NCBI RefSeq assembly: GCF_001855555.1
Contig: NZ_MKCT01000001.1
Location: 1,205,625-1,269,624, forward strand
DNA: 64,000 nt
Source: Chromobacterium sphagni
Lineage (GTDB): Bacteria > Pseudomonadota > Gammaproteobacteria > Burkholderiales > Chromobacteriaceae
Direction: 5' to 3'
The notes under the pieces were generated by a model. The model saw only the letters and a list, made by a program, of their open reading frames with translations, did no database searches and was not told the origin of the DNA. The first letter of the stretch is position 1, and each line of letters begins with the position of its first letter. The position numbers were made by a program, and so were the translations under genes. Below, in pieces: positions 53,013-64,000 of the stretch.

Positions 53013-54752
53013 TTAGTTGAGACGGAGTTTGTTTTCGGCGATGGCGTACATCGGGCGCCACAGCAGACGGTTGAACAGGACCACGAACAGCGACATCGTG
53101 GCGATGCCGAGCAGGATCTTGGGGTAGTCGCCGGCGGCGGTGGTCTGCGCGATGTAGGCGCCCAGGCCGTGGGCCACCACCTTGTCGTTGCCCCAGGATA
53201 CGAATTCGGACACGATGCTGGCGTTCCATGCGCCGCCGGAGGCGGTAATCGCGCCGGTGACGTAGTAGGGGAAGATACCCGGCAGCATGATGGTCTTCCA
53301 CCATTGCCAGCCGCGGATGCGGAAGTTGGCCGCCGCCTCGCGGAAGTCGTTGGGGAAGGCGCTGGCGCCGGCGATCACGTTAAACAGGATGTACCACTGG
53401 GTGCCCAGCACGATCAGCGGCGACAACCAGATGTCGGGGTTGAGCTTGAAGTGGACGATGAATACCACAAACACCGGGAACAGCAGGTTGGCCGGGAAAG
53501 CGGCCAGGAATTGCGCCAGCGGCTGGATCTTCTCCGCCAGCGCCGGGCGCAGGCCGATCAGCACGCCCAGCGGCACCCAGATCACCGACGCCACCACGAT
53601 CAGCAGGGACACGCGCACCAGGGTGATCAGGCCCAGGCCTAGCACCCGCAGCACTTCGGCGACGCCGACTTCGCTGGCGATGAAATGGACTAGGGTGTAG
53701 GCGCTGTAGAGCGCGACCAGGCCGACCAGCAGCCACCACACCACGTCTATGCCGCGCGATACCGGGGTGTGCGCCTCGGAATGGATGCCCCTGGGCAGGC
53801 TGAGGTTCAGCCGCAGCCGGGCGGCGGTCTTGATCAGCTTGCCGAAGGGCTTGAGCAGTTGCTGGATGAAGCGGGTGCGCTGGATCAGGTTCAGCACCCA
53901 GGATTCCGGCGCCGACTGGCTGGCGGTGTCTTCCAGGCGGAATTTGTCGGCCCAGGCCACCATGGGCCGGAACAGGAACTGATCGTAAATCAGGATCACC
54001 ACGGTCATGGTCAGAATCACCCAGCCGACCGCAGCCAGGTTCTTGTCCTGAATCGCCAGCGCCAGGTAGGAGCCGACGCCGGGCAGGGTGACGGTCTTGT
54101 CGCCGACGGTGATCGCTTCGGACGCCACCACGAAGAACCAGCCACCGGACATGCTCATCATCATGTTCCAGATCATGCCGGGCATCGAGAACGGCACCTC
54201 CAGCTTCCAGAACTTCTGCCATGGCGACAGGCGCAGGTTGACCGACACTTCTTCCAGATCGCGCGGCACGGTGCGCAGGCTCTGGTAGAAGCTGAAGGTC
54301 ATGTTCCAGGCCTGGCTGGTGAAGATGGCGAAGATGGCGGCGAACTCGGCGCCCAGCACCCGGCCGGGGAACAGCGCCAGGAAGAAGGTGACGGTGAAGG
54401 AGATGTAGCCCAGCACCGGCACCGACTGCAGGATGTCCAGTATCGGCACCAGCAAGAGGCCGGCGCGGCGGCTCTTGGCCGCCAGCGTGCCGTAGATCAG
54501 CGTGAACACCAGCGCGGCGGCCATCGCCGCCAGCATGCGCAAGGTGGTGCGCAGCGCGTATTCGGGCAGATTGCCGGGGTCCAGCGTGATCGGGATGGTC
54601 TGCAGCGCGGTGATGGGCGCCCAGGTGGCGCGGATGCCGCTGGTGGCCATCAGCAAGAAGCCCAAGATCAGCGGAAACGCGATCAGATCCCAGCGATTGG
54701 GAATCAGCCGCCGGGCGGTGGCGGGCATGAAATGACGGACAGCGGTGGTCAT
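53013..54752 (-). CDS. ABC transporter permease with two fused permease domains
   Basis: A 579-residue protein with two complete NitT/TauT-type permease domains in one chain. The first EAA-type loop lies near residue 170 (EEVSVNLRLSPWQKFWKLEVPFSMPG) and the second near 480 (REAAANFRIRGWQWWKTIMLPGIFPY). Each is flanked by several membrane spans. This would replace a homodimer with a single polypeptide. GGAGAGG precedes the ATG, and the ATPase gene follows 10 bases downstream. Confidence 0.88.
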   Translation of the reverse strand: MTTAVRHFMPATARRLIPNRWDLIAFPLILGFLLMATSGIRATWAPITALQTIPITLDPGNLPEYALRTTLRMLAAMAAALVFTLIYGTLAAKSRRAGLLLVPILDILQSVPVLGYISFTVTFFLALFPGRVLGAEFAAIFAIFTSQAWNMTFSFYQSLRTVPRDLEEVSVNLRLSPWQKFWKLEVPFSMPGMIWNMMMSMSGGWFFVVASEAITVGDKTVTLPGVGSYLALAIQDKNLAAVGWVILTMTVVILIYDQFLFRPMVAWADKFRLEDTASQSAPESWVLNLIQRTRFIQQLLKPFGKLIKTAARLRLNLSLPRGIHSEAHTPVSRGIDVVWWLLVGLVALYSAYTLVHFIASEVGVAEVLRVLGLGLITLVRVSLLIVVASVIWVPLGVLIGLRPALAEKIQPLAQFLAAFPANLLFPVFVVFIVHFKLNPDIWLSPLIVLGTQWYILFNVIAGASAFPNDFREAAANFRIRGWQWWKTIMLPGIFPYYVTGAITASGGAWNASIVSEFVSWGNDKVVAHGLGAYIAQTTAAGDYPKILLGIATMSLFVVLFNRLLWRPMYAIAENKLRLN

Positions 54753-55113
54753 CTGGCCTCTCCGGTTTTATATGATTGTGCCGGCGGGCCGCTGCCGGAT
54801 GGCGCGGCGGCCCGCTTGTATTATGACAACTCTGGAACGGGAGTCGGCGCTGCTTGGCGGCGATGCGGAAAATCGCCGCGGCGGCGTCCGCGCAGCCGTT
54901 ACCATGTCCGGGACGGACTAGAGAGCATTGTGTCGGTTTATTGCCGGGTATGCCCCGGCTCAGGGCATGGATGCTACCAGAGAAGGTATAAAACGATTGT
55001 GAAAAACCAGGATGGATCTCGGGTATTTTGTGACGAAATGTACTAGCGCAAATCTTTCCTGAAACCGCTGCCGGTCGGGTGGCCGGCGGCGGCGCGGGTT
55101 GGCGCGCGGCGTC
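54753..55113. other. 361-base gap between phoD and the ABC operon
   Basis: No gene or strong hairpin was recognised. The part at 54960-55060 is AT-richer and may hold the ABC operon promoter, but no convincing hexamer pair was found. Confidence 0.35.
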
Positions 55114-57159
55114 TCAGAGCACGTTGACGGCGGGCGTGCCGGACAGCACCTCCACGGTCTGTTTGCTGACGGTGGCTGGAGACGGCGCCGTGCCCTTGGC
55201 CAGCTTGCCCATCTTGTGGAAGGTGCAGCTGAGCTTGGCCGGCGTCAGCGTCACCACTGCGTAGCCCTGGGCGTCGCTGTCGGCGTATTTCAGCCAGGGA
55301 TTGAAGGTTTGCAGCGTGGCGGTGAAGGTGTTGACCACTTGGCCGTTGACGGTGGTATAAACCAGCGGCTTGGCCTTGGCGAAGGTCGGCACGGTGTCCA
55401 CCACGTTTTTGAAGTAGCTGAACAGCGAGTTGCTGGAGATGCCGGCGGTGACCAGGTCCACCATCACCGGCGTCGGGCTGGCCAAGTCGAAATCGTCATA
55501 CACCTGTCCGGCGAAGAAGGCATGGATGTCGCCGGTGATGCCCACCACGTTGCCGATGTTGTTGTTTTTCAGGAAGGCCATCAACGCCTTGCGCTCGGCG
55601 TTGTAGCCGTCCCACTGGTCGGCGTTGAGGATGTATTTGTTCAGCAGCATCGTCGGCGGCAGGTTGGCGTCCAGCGCCGGCTTCAGCGCAGCGGCGAATA
55701 CCGGCGCGCTGATTGCGGCGCTGAAGCTGGCCAGCTGCGGCTGGGTGTTGGCGTAGCTCAGCACCGGGGTGGCGCCGCTGACGTCGGCGGCCTTCAGGTC
55801 CAGATACAGCGCGCCGTTCAGCTGCTGCTGTTGGCTGGGGCTGAGGTTCAGGCCGAAGTTTTGCGCTAGCGCCGGAGCCAGTCCCTGCCCCAGCATGCCG
55901 GCCACCGCCTGGGTGCCATCCACGCCCATGCGCAGCAGGGACACCTCGTTGCCCCACAGCTTCCAGGCGCCGGCTGCGCCCTGCATCTGCTGCTGCCACC
56001 AGATGCGCTGGCTGTCGCCGAGGATGGATACCGGCTGCAGGTCGCCGCCGGCCGCGGCGATCTTGGCGGTTTCGGTAGCCGATAGCAGCTCCTGCGGCAC
56101 GAAGTAGCGGCTGCCGATATTGGCCAGGCCGGTGTTGGGCACCGAGTCCTCGGAGATGATGTGGTCGGCGCGGTACAGCCGCTGGTCGGTCATCACCAGC
56201 GTGGCTAGGTTGCCGAAGTTGAAGCTGCGGTAGATCTGGATGTTCTGGAACGAGGGATTGGACAAGTCGATGCTGACGTCCGCCGGGGTGTATTCGAACC
56301 AGGCCTGGTTGGCGTTGCGGCGGCGCGGCGTGTTGGGGGTGTCGCCCTCGCCCGGATAGTAGACCTGGCGGTCCTGCCAGCAGTCGTCGGAGAACTCGTG
56401 GTCGTCCCAGATCGAGATCACCGGGAAGGTGGCGTGCACCGCCTGGATGCGCGGATCGGCGCGGTAGCTCTTGTACAGGTAGCGGTAATCGGCCAGCGTG
56501 GTGGCATAGATCGCGCCGTCGGCGCGCACGGTGCCGTTGGGCAGGGTCAGCGGCGGGTGGCGGTTTTCGTTGCCGCCGGTCTGGAAGCCGGCGCCGACGG
56601 TTTCGTAGATGTAGTCGCCGACATGCATGACGAAGTCCAGATCCAACTGGGCGATTTCGTCGAAGGCGCCCCAGTGGTTTACGCTCCAGTCCTGGCAGGT
56701 GATGTAGGCGAACTTCAGCTGCGATGGGGCGCTGCCGGCGGCGGGCGCGGTCTTGGTGCGGCCGGTGGCGCTGACCGCGTTGCCGGTGAGGAAGCGGTAA
56801 TAGTAGAAGCTTGCGGCGGCCAGGCCGGTGACCTTGTGGCGCACGGTGTAGTCCCAGCCCGGATCGGCGCTTAGACTCTGATTGACCAGCAGGTTGGAGA
56901 AGTCGGCTCGGTCCGACAACTGCACGGTGACGGCGAGCGGCTTGCTGCCGTCGCCGCCGTCGACGCGGGTCCACAGCACGACGCTGTCCGGGCGCGGATC
57001 GCCGGAGGCCACGCCCAGGTCGAAGCGTTTGCCGGCGGCGCTCAGGTTTCTGCCATCAGCGCCGTCGTCGCTGTTGTCGCCCATGCATCCCGTCAGACCG
57101 GCGCTGGCTGCCGATACCGTCAGAAAACTGCTCCACTTCAGAAATTGCCGCCTATCCAT
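55114..57159 (-). CDS. phoD: PhoD-family alkaline phosphatase/phosphodiesterase, Tat lipoprotein candidate
   Basis: A 681-residue PhoD-like enzyme that releases phosphate from mono- and diesters using Ca2+ and Fe3+. The N-terminus has DRRQFLKW (twin-arginine motif) followed by a hydrophobic run and LTGC, a lipobox. The core includes GVASGDPRPDSVVLWTRV, MHVGDYIYE, SIWDDHEFSDDCW and the later GITGDIHAF metal segment. GGAGAAAC fixes the ATG at 57159. It is divergent from secA. Confidence 0.93.
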   Translation of the reverse strand: MDRRQFLKWSSFLTVSAASAGLTGCMGDNSDDGADGRNLSAAGKRFDLGVASGDPRPDSVVLWTRVDGGDGSKPLAVTVQLSDRADFSNLLVNQSLSADPGWDYTVRHKVTGLAAASFYYYRFLTGNAVSATGRTKTAPAAGSAPSQLKFAYITCQDWSVNHWGAFDEIAQLDLDFVMHVGDYIYETVGAGFQTGGNENRHPPLTLPNGTVRADGAIYATTLADYRYLYKSYRADPRIQAVHATFPVISIWDDHEFSDDCWQDRQVYYPGEGDTPNTPRRRNANQAWFEYTPADVSIDLSNPSFQNIQIYRSFNFGNLATLVMTDQRLYRADHIISEDSVPNTGLANIGSRYFVPQELLSATETAKIAAAGGDLQPVSILGDSQRIWWQQQMQGAAGAWKLWGNEVSLLRMGVDGTQAVAGMLGQGLAPALAQNFGLNLSPSQQQQLNGALYLDLKAADVSGATPVLSYANTQPQLASFSAAISAPVFAAALKPALDANLPPTMLLNKYILNADQWDGYNAERKALMAFLKNNNIGNVVGITGDIHAFFAGQVYDDFDLASPTPVMVDLVTAGISSNSLFSYFKNVVDTVPTFAKAKPLVYTTVNGQVVNTFTATLQTFNPWLKYADSDAQGYAVVTLTPAKLSCTFHKMGKLAKGTAPSPATVSKQTVEVLSGTPAVNVL

Positions 57160-57321
57160 CGTTTCTCCAGAGGTTTTATGCCGCTGTTGAGGCAAAATCG
57201 CGCATTATCGCCGATTGATATTTAATTGGCATTAATGGTTCGGTCAATTGAATCGAGTGTTTGCTCTATGAGTCGCGGCCGCGGCGTAGCCTAAAACCAA
57301 CAGATGTTTGTTACCCTGCTC

Positions 57322-57350
57322 TTGATGTGGCGCATGGATGCCCCCATAAC
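57322..57350 (+). promoter_or_regulatory. Candidate promoter of secA
   Basis: TTGATG (57322-57327) and CATAAC (57345-57350) are 17 bases apart, about 80 bases before the secA ATG. Other hexamer pairs in the gap are weaker. Confidence 0.35.
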
Positions 57351-57430
57351 CTTAGTCTGCGAATGTGCTACACTTTTCAGCATTTTTTGCGGACACTCTT
57401 TCCGGCCCGCTGGTTTCTGGATTCGATTAC

Positions 57431-60142
<2,712 letters not shown>

Positions 60143-60165
60143 TGGCCTGATCGGATCGTGAGATT

Positions 60166-60196
60166 AAAAAGCCGACGCGGATGCGTCGGCTTTTTT
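60166..60196. terminator. Bidirectional terminator after secA
   Basis: GCCGACGC (60171-60178) and GCGTCGGC (60183-60190) with a GGAT loop, five A's before and six T's after. Confidence 0.9.
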
Positions 60197-60354
60197 ATTG
60201 TCAGAAAAGACTGGGAATCGGTTGGCGGGGTAATCAGGCCGGCAGCAGAGAGTTACGCTATTGACTTGATTATATGAACCGCCAAGCGGTAATGTTCTTA
60301 ACTTGTAAATTCGGTGGTGCGCGCATTATTTAAATACTCAATTTTTCAAACTGC

Positions 60355-61506
60355 TCAGGTTTCACTGTCAGGTTTCGACTTAAAAGAAGCATTCAGCTTC
60401 TTATTACGCTTTTTCTGCTCGTCAATCATGATCCAGCGCGGAGTTCGAAATCGAACAATTGATTTGTACAGATAGATATAACTCAGTATGAACAGCACGG
60501 AGAATGCCATCAGCACATATGTGTGATCCCAAAAAAGCATTGCAGGAATGACAGAGCTGGATGAAAGCACCCACAGATAGGGCGAGGTCATGCTATTGCG
60601 CTGAGTTAGATGCTTGGCTTCTTTGGATGCTACCATCCACAAAACCACTCTTTTATAGATGATTTGATGGAGGTGAAGCGCATCGGGATGGCCGATCGAG
60701 CGTTTTTGCAGGAATTTGCGGCGATATATTGTGAATACGGTTTCGAAAGCCGGATAAATGACCACAAGCAAGGGGAACCAAGCAGATACGTGAGGGTGCC
60801 TAGCAATCAATAGAATTGATATTTCAGCAATGGTAAATCCCGCTAGGTATGCGCCGCCATCACCCGCAAAGATTAGACCATGGGGAAAGTTCAGAAACAG
60901 GAAACCAGAAATTGCGCCAATCATGGCAAAGCATAAGGACATCAATAGAATGTCATTTACCTTGAATGCGACATAGGCAAGTGCGAGCAGGGTTAAAATG
61001 GCAATTGTGCCAGAAAGCCCATTGTAGCCGTCAATAATATTGAATGCGTGGGCAACGCCACCTGCTGCAAAGATAGTAAAAAGAAAAGCAAGTAGGGTAT
61101 AACTTTGCAACAAATGATCAGCCCAGCCAATGTCGATGCGGTTAATCGTGCCTTGTAATAAATAGAAGCCGAGAGCAGCAGAAACAAATGTGGCAAGCAA
61201 CCTGGGTAACGGACCAATCCGTTTGGTCAGGTCTTCTAGCAGACCGAATGAAAAGGCAGGAATGCATGCGAGCATGAAGTAAAAAAACTCGATCGAGGCA
61301 TTGAGTATGCCGGCAACGAGTAAGCCTATGCTGAGTCCTAGAAAGATCGGAATTCCTCCAATCCTCGGGACGGGATTTGCGTGGAACTTTTGGATGCCAG
61401 CGGTATCGCTATCTGCCGAATATTTACTATGTAGATTATTGTAGCGGACCAATAGTATCGCTAAGACAAACGAGGAAAATAGGGAGGAGAATAGAATCAG
61501 CAGCAT
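60355..61506 (-). CDS. MraY/WecA/WbpL-like undecaprenyl-phosphate sugar-phosphate transferase
   Basis: A 383-residue, roughly ten-span membrane enzyme of glycosyltransferase family 4. Motifs are NPVPRIGGIPIF near 45, the aspartate-rich NIIDGYNGLSG near 156, FAGDGGAYLAG near 215 and the HPDALHLHQ loop near 280, in the usual order. WecA/WbpL-type enzymes start O-antigen or other lipid-linked glycans by adding a HexNAc-phosphate to undecaprenyl phosphate. Codon use is clearly more AT-rich than in flanking genes, suggesting transfer. No other glycan genes are in view. Confidence 0.88.
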   Translation of the reverse strand: MLLILFSSLFSSFVLAILLVRYNNLHSKYSADSDTAGIQKFHANPVPRIGGIPIFLGLSIGLLVAGILNASIEFFYFMLACIPAFSFGLLEDLTKRIGPLPRLLATFVSAALGFYLLQGTINRIDIGWADHLLQSYTLLAFLFTIFAAGGVAHAFNIIDGYNGLSGTIAILTLLALAYVAFKVNDILLMSLCFAMIGAISGFLFLNFPHGLIFAGDGGAYLAGFTIAEISILLIARHPHVSAWFPLLVVIYPAFETVFTIYRRKFLQKRSIGHPDALHLHQIIYKRVVLWMVASKEAKHLTQRNSMTSPYLWVLSSSSVIPAMLFWDHTYVLMAFSVLFILSYIYLYKSIVRFRTPRWIMIDEQKKRNKKLNASFKSKPDSET

Positions 61507-62544
61507 AGAATTTTATTTCAATATTCAATTCGTGGTGGATTTTCATACAGATACTGCTTGACTGTTTTATGTCAAGGCAATCTTGTATTTGAAAAATAAG
61601 CAATAGCAGGCCTCGGATAATGCATGGTGGTTTTGAAGCGCTTGGTCACTACGCTATGGTATATGGTTGCTATATTGAAAATGCCTGCCATTAATTTTCG
61701 AAATGTATCGCTAAGCAAGAAAAGCAGGCAGTCAAGCGCTACCAAAGTCTTGCTCTTGAAAGAGGGTGGCTTATTTAAAAGAGACGAGCATTGGTTGAAG
61801 TCAGTATTGTTCAACAGATCTCTTTCTTAGGTCCCGACTGCAATGTTGGGAGGTAAGCTGTAAAAAGCGAATTGGCAGCGCCAGAGTGTAGACAAGTAGA
61901 TTGAAGCGTGATGAGCATTTTTTCCGTCTTGGATAGTACATGCTTAATCGCGTTGTCTGCGGGCAATGGTATTTCTGCTAATTCTCACACGAGCCAAATC
62001 CTAAATTAATTCATCTGTGATGCTATTGAATTTTCTGATTTTGAGGCGAGCAGATATTGTTTTGGATTTGCGACGAAACGCATTTATGACTAGTATAGTC
62101 AAAGTAATTCCATATTTCAGGTCAGTTTTATTGCTTGGTATCCGTCTTGTTCGTCGCCTGTGAGCGATTGTAATGTTGCTGCATTTCATTTTATGACCGT
62201 ACGCTTGACATGTTGCTTTCATTTCTGCTAGTAATGGGCAAGCGGCTAATGAGGTTAACGGTACGGCGTTGAGCCACGCTTAAGCCTCGGATAGCGGTTT
62301 CTCTATAATATTCTCTGCTTAAGAGCTTCAGGCTTGCATTGTGCTTTGATTATATCAAAAATCAAATTTTCGATGCGGATGGGTGCTGGGTAGGTGCGGC
62401 CATGACCCTACTATTGACTTATAGTATCGTAAAAAATCAGCTGTCGAGTGTATGATCTGTTCGCCATTGTGAAATGACGCATGGTGCCTGCTTAGATTTG
62501 GAATGCCGATGGTGGAAACCAGTCGGCGTGTTCCATAATAATAC
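61507..62544. other. About 1 kb low-GC region without a recognised gene
   Basis: This stretch is strongly AT-rich relative to the window. It contains only short frames (the longest about 80 codons, such as at 61572-61814 and 61624-61830) with no ribosome-binding sites and no family resemblance. No paired terminal inverted repeats were found. It looks like decayed or regulatory DNA beside the sugar-phosphate transferase. Confidence 0.5.
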
Positions 62545-63024
62545 TTACAAGTACTTTTTTAACGCATTTTCCAGCCGCTTTTCGTCCAGCTTGCCGGTCA
62601 GCGTGGCGGCCACCTTGCCGTTGCGGTCCAGCACCAGCGTGTAAGGCAGGCCGCCGGTCTTGTTGCCCAGGCTGCGCATAAGATCCAGTGTCTCATCGTT
62701 GCCCAGAAGGATGGGATACGTGATCTTCAACTGCTGTACGAAAGGCGCCACCTGTTCCTTGTTGTCCAGCGCGACGCCCACCACCTCCACGCCCTTGTCC
62801 GCCAGCTTCTTGCGCAGACCATTCAGCATCGGCATCTCTTCGCGGCAGGGGCCGCACCAGGTGGCCCAGAAGTTCAGCACCGTCACCTTGCCTTTGTAGG
62901 CCGCTGTGGTGACGGGCTTGGCGTTTAGATCGGTGAAGCGGCTTTGCTCCAGCGAGGGGGTGGCCAGGGCCGCCAGCGGCAGCGCGGCAATCAGCAAAGT
63001 GGCAAACAGGCGTTTTGATTTCAT
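62545..63024 (-). CDS. TlpA-family thiol-disulfide oxidoreductase
   Basis: A 159-residue exported thioredoxin-fold protein: a signal peptide ending LAALA, then VTVLNFWATWCGPCREEMPMLNGL with the CGPC active site and GLPYTLVLDRNG containing the cis-proline. TlpA/ResA-type proteins reduce disulfides, often for cytochrome c or copper-site assembly. AGGA eight bases upstream supports 63024 over the ATG at 63045. It is divergent from the kinase gene, with a short TTAAC/GTTAA inverted repeat between. Confidence 0.9.
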   Translation of the reverse strand: MKSKRLFATLLIAALPLAALATPSLEQSRFTDLNAKPVTTAAYKGKVTVLNFWATWCGPCREEMPMLNGLRKKLADKGVEVVGVALDNKEQVAPFVQQLKITYPILLGNDETLDLMRSLGNKTGGLPYTLVLDRNGKVAATLTGKLDEKRLENALKKYL

Positions 63025-63143
63025 TGGCAGATCCTGTGATGTCATTGGAATTGTCTTGCTTTTCCGCCACTTGCGGCGGACGAGAGTGCTGCAAAAATTA
63101 ACTTTATGTTAAAATGATCGATTGATTCTTTTGCGGAGTGGCC

Positions 63144-64000
63144 ATGTCTATCCTCGTCTGCGGGGCGCTCGCATACGATACCCTGTTCTCGTTCCATGGC
63201 CGTTTTGACAGTCAGATCCTGCCGGATCAGCTGCACAAGATTTCCACCACTTTTCTTGCCCCAACCATGCGCCGCGAATTCGGCGGCATGGCCGGCAACA
63301 TCGCCTACAGCCTGTGTCTGCTGGGTGAAAAGCCCATTGTGATGGGCGTGGTGGGCGAGGACTTCGAACCGTATCGGCAACACCTCAAACGGGTGGGCGT
63401 GGATGACCGTTTCATCCGCCTGATCCGCAAGCAGTATACCCCGCAATGCTTTGGCATTGCCGACAAGGACGGCAATCAGTTGATGGCCTTCCATCCGGGG
63501 GCGATGGATTTCGCCACCGAAAACCACGTGTCGGACATTGCTGACCCGATCGAGCTGGCCATCCTGTCGCCGGGCGGCTATACCGCCTTCATCCAGCATT
63601 CGCGCGAGCTGGCGGCGGCCGGCATTCCGTTTATCTTCGATCCGGGCCAGGAATTGCCACTGCTGTCGCGCGACGAGATCCACGAGATCGTCGAGCTGGC
63701 CAGCTATGTCGCCATCAACGACTACGAGAGCGAACTGATGCGCGAACGCGCCGGCCTGACGGTGGACGAGCTGCGCAAGAAGGTGAAGGCGCTGATTGTC
63801 ACCCGCGGCTCCAAGGGCGCGGAGATCTACGTGGGCGACACCGTGCATCTGATCCCGCGGGTGCAGATGCCCATCAAGCCGGTGGATCCGATGGGATGCG
63901 GCGACGCCTTCCGCGCCGGCCTGTTGTGGGGCATTAGCCGCGGCATAGACTGGAAGATCACCGGCCGGCTGGCCAATGTGATCGGCGCGATCAAGGTGAC
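63144..64000 (+). CDS. PfkB-family sugar/nucleoside kinase (3' truncated)
   Basis: The first 285 residues of a ribokinase-fold kinase cut by the window end. Segments seen are SILVCGALAYDTLF, FGGMAGNIAYSLCLLGEKP (substrate GG motif), LIVTRGSKGAEIYVGD and the ATP/catalytic DPMGCGDAFRAG near 251, where the usual GAGD is GCGD with the catalytic Asp kept. The substrate may be adenosine or another sugar-containing molecule. GCGGAG precedes the ATG. Confidence 0.88.
   Translation, partial: MSILVCGALAYDTLFSFHGRFDSQILPDQLHKISTTFLAPTMRREFGGMAGNIAYSLCLLGEKPIVMGVVGEDFEPYRQHLKRVGVDDRFIRLIRKQYTPQCFGIADKDGNQLMAFHPGAMDFATENHVSDIADPIELAILSPGGYTAFIQHSRELAAAGIPFIFDPGQELPLLSRDEIHEIVELASYVAINDYESELMRERAGLTVDELRKKVKALIVTRGSKGAEIYVGDTVHLIPRVQMPIKPVDPMGCGDAFRAGLLWGISRGIDWKITGRLANVIGAIKV

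Noticed and set aside
61572..61830. Overlapping small genes on both strands in the AT-rich gap
   Set aside because: No ribosome-binding site, no recognisable family and no conserved pattern; the region has many random short frames.

Overview
The window reads as chromosomal DNA of a high-GC betaproteobacterium of the Neisseriales, most likely Chromobacterium or a close relative. That assignment is inferred from gene content and codon bias, not from a marker gene. About 50 protein-coding genes are packed with short gaps. I saw no rRNA, tRNA, CRISPR array or complete insertion sequence.

Layout. 1-5415 is an oligopeptide ABC transporter operon (oppA cut by the window edge, then oppBCDF). 5536-7359 holds a DUF3224 protein, a ComB-like phosphatase behind a hairpin-rich leader, and a YbjQ-like protein. 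7356-14412 (minus) is the most unusual block: an MdfA-type efflux pump, a LuxE-like acyl-protein synthetase, a fusion of a LuxC-like acyl reductase with a PaaK/LuxE-like adenylating domain, a second PaaK-like enzyme and a GNAT acyltransferase. It has no luciferase genes. A textbook FNR-type site lies between it and a divergent TPR/Cdh pair. 16593-24241 holds housekeeping genes (VOC protein, tcdA, TetR with threonine aldolase, a periplasmic binding protein, a hydrolase, a prolyl oligopeptidase) and a frameshifted darcynin-like gene.

24431-31555 holds an M13 peptidase and a four-gene minus-strand operon of exported proteins ending in a CsgG-like lipoprotein, then a YfaZ-like outer-membrane protein. 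31618-46150 holds a YceH protein, a BCCT transporter, tlyA, a universal stress protein, a glutamine synthetase-like ligase, a chemoreceptor, a DUF2252 kinase-like protein, a small lipoprotein, a WbuC-like cupin, a two-lobed aspartic protease, proA and an MscS channel. A dense cluster of DnaA-box-like sites lies at 40623-40794. 46251-48851 is a MarR-hydrolase-efflux operon with an inverted-repeat operator.

48891-60142 holds an LprI-like protein, an AcpA/PLC-type phosphoesterase, dciA, an ABC transporter whose two permease domains are fused, phoD and secA. From about 60240 to 62540 the base composition falls: a WecA/WbpL-like sugar-phosphate transferase sits next to about 1 kb with no recognisable gene, suggesting transferred surface-polysaccharide DNA. 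The window ends with a TlpA-like thioredoxin and a truncated PfkB kinase.

The best candidates for an undescribed system are the LuxE/LuxC-PaaK/PaaK/GNAT/efflux operon, which looks set up to activate, reduce, modify and export an acyl compound, and the CsgG-associated export operon, which has no curlin-like partner.
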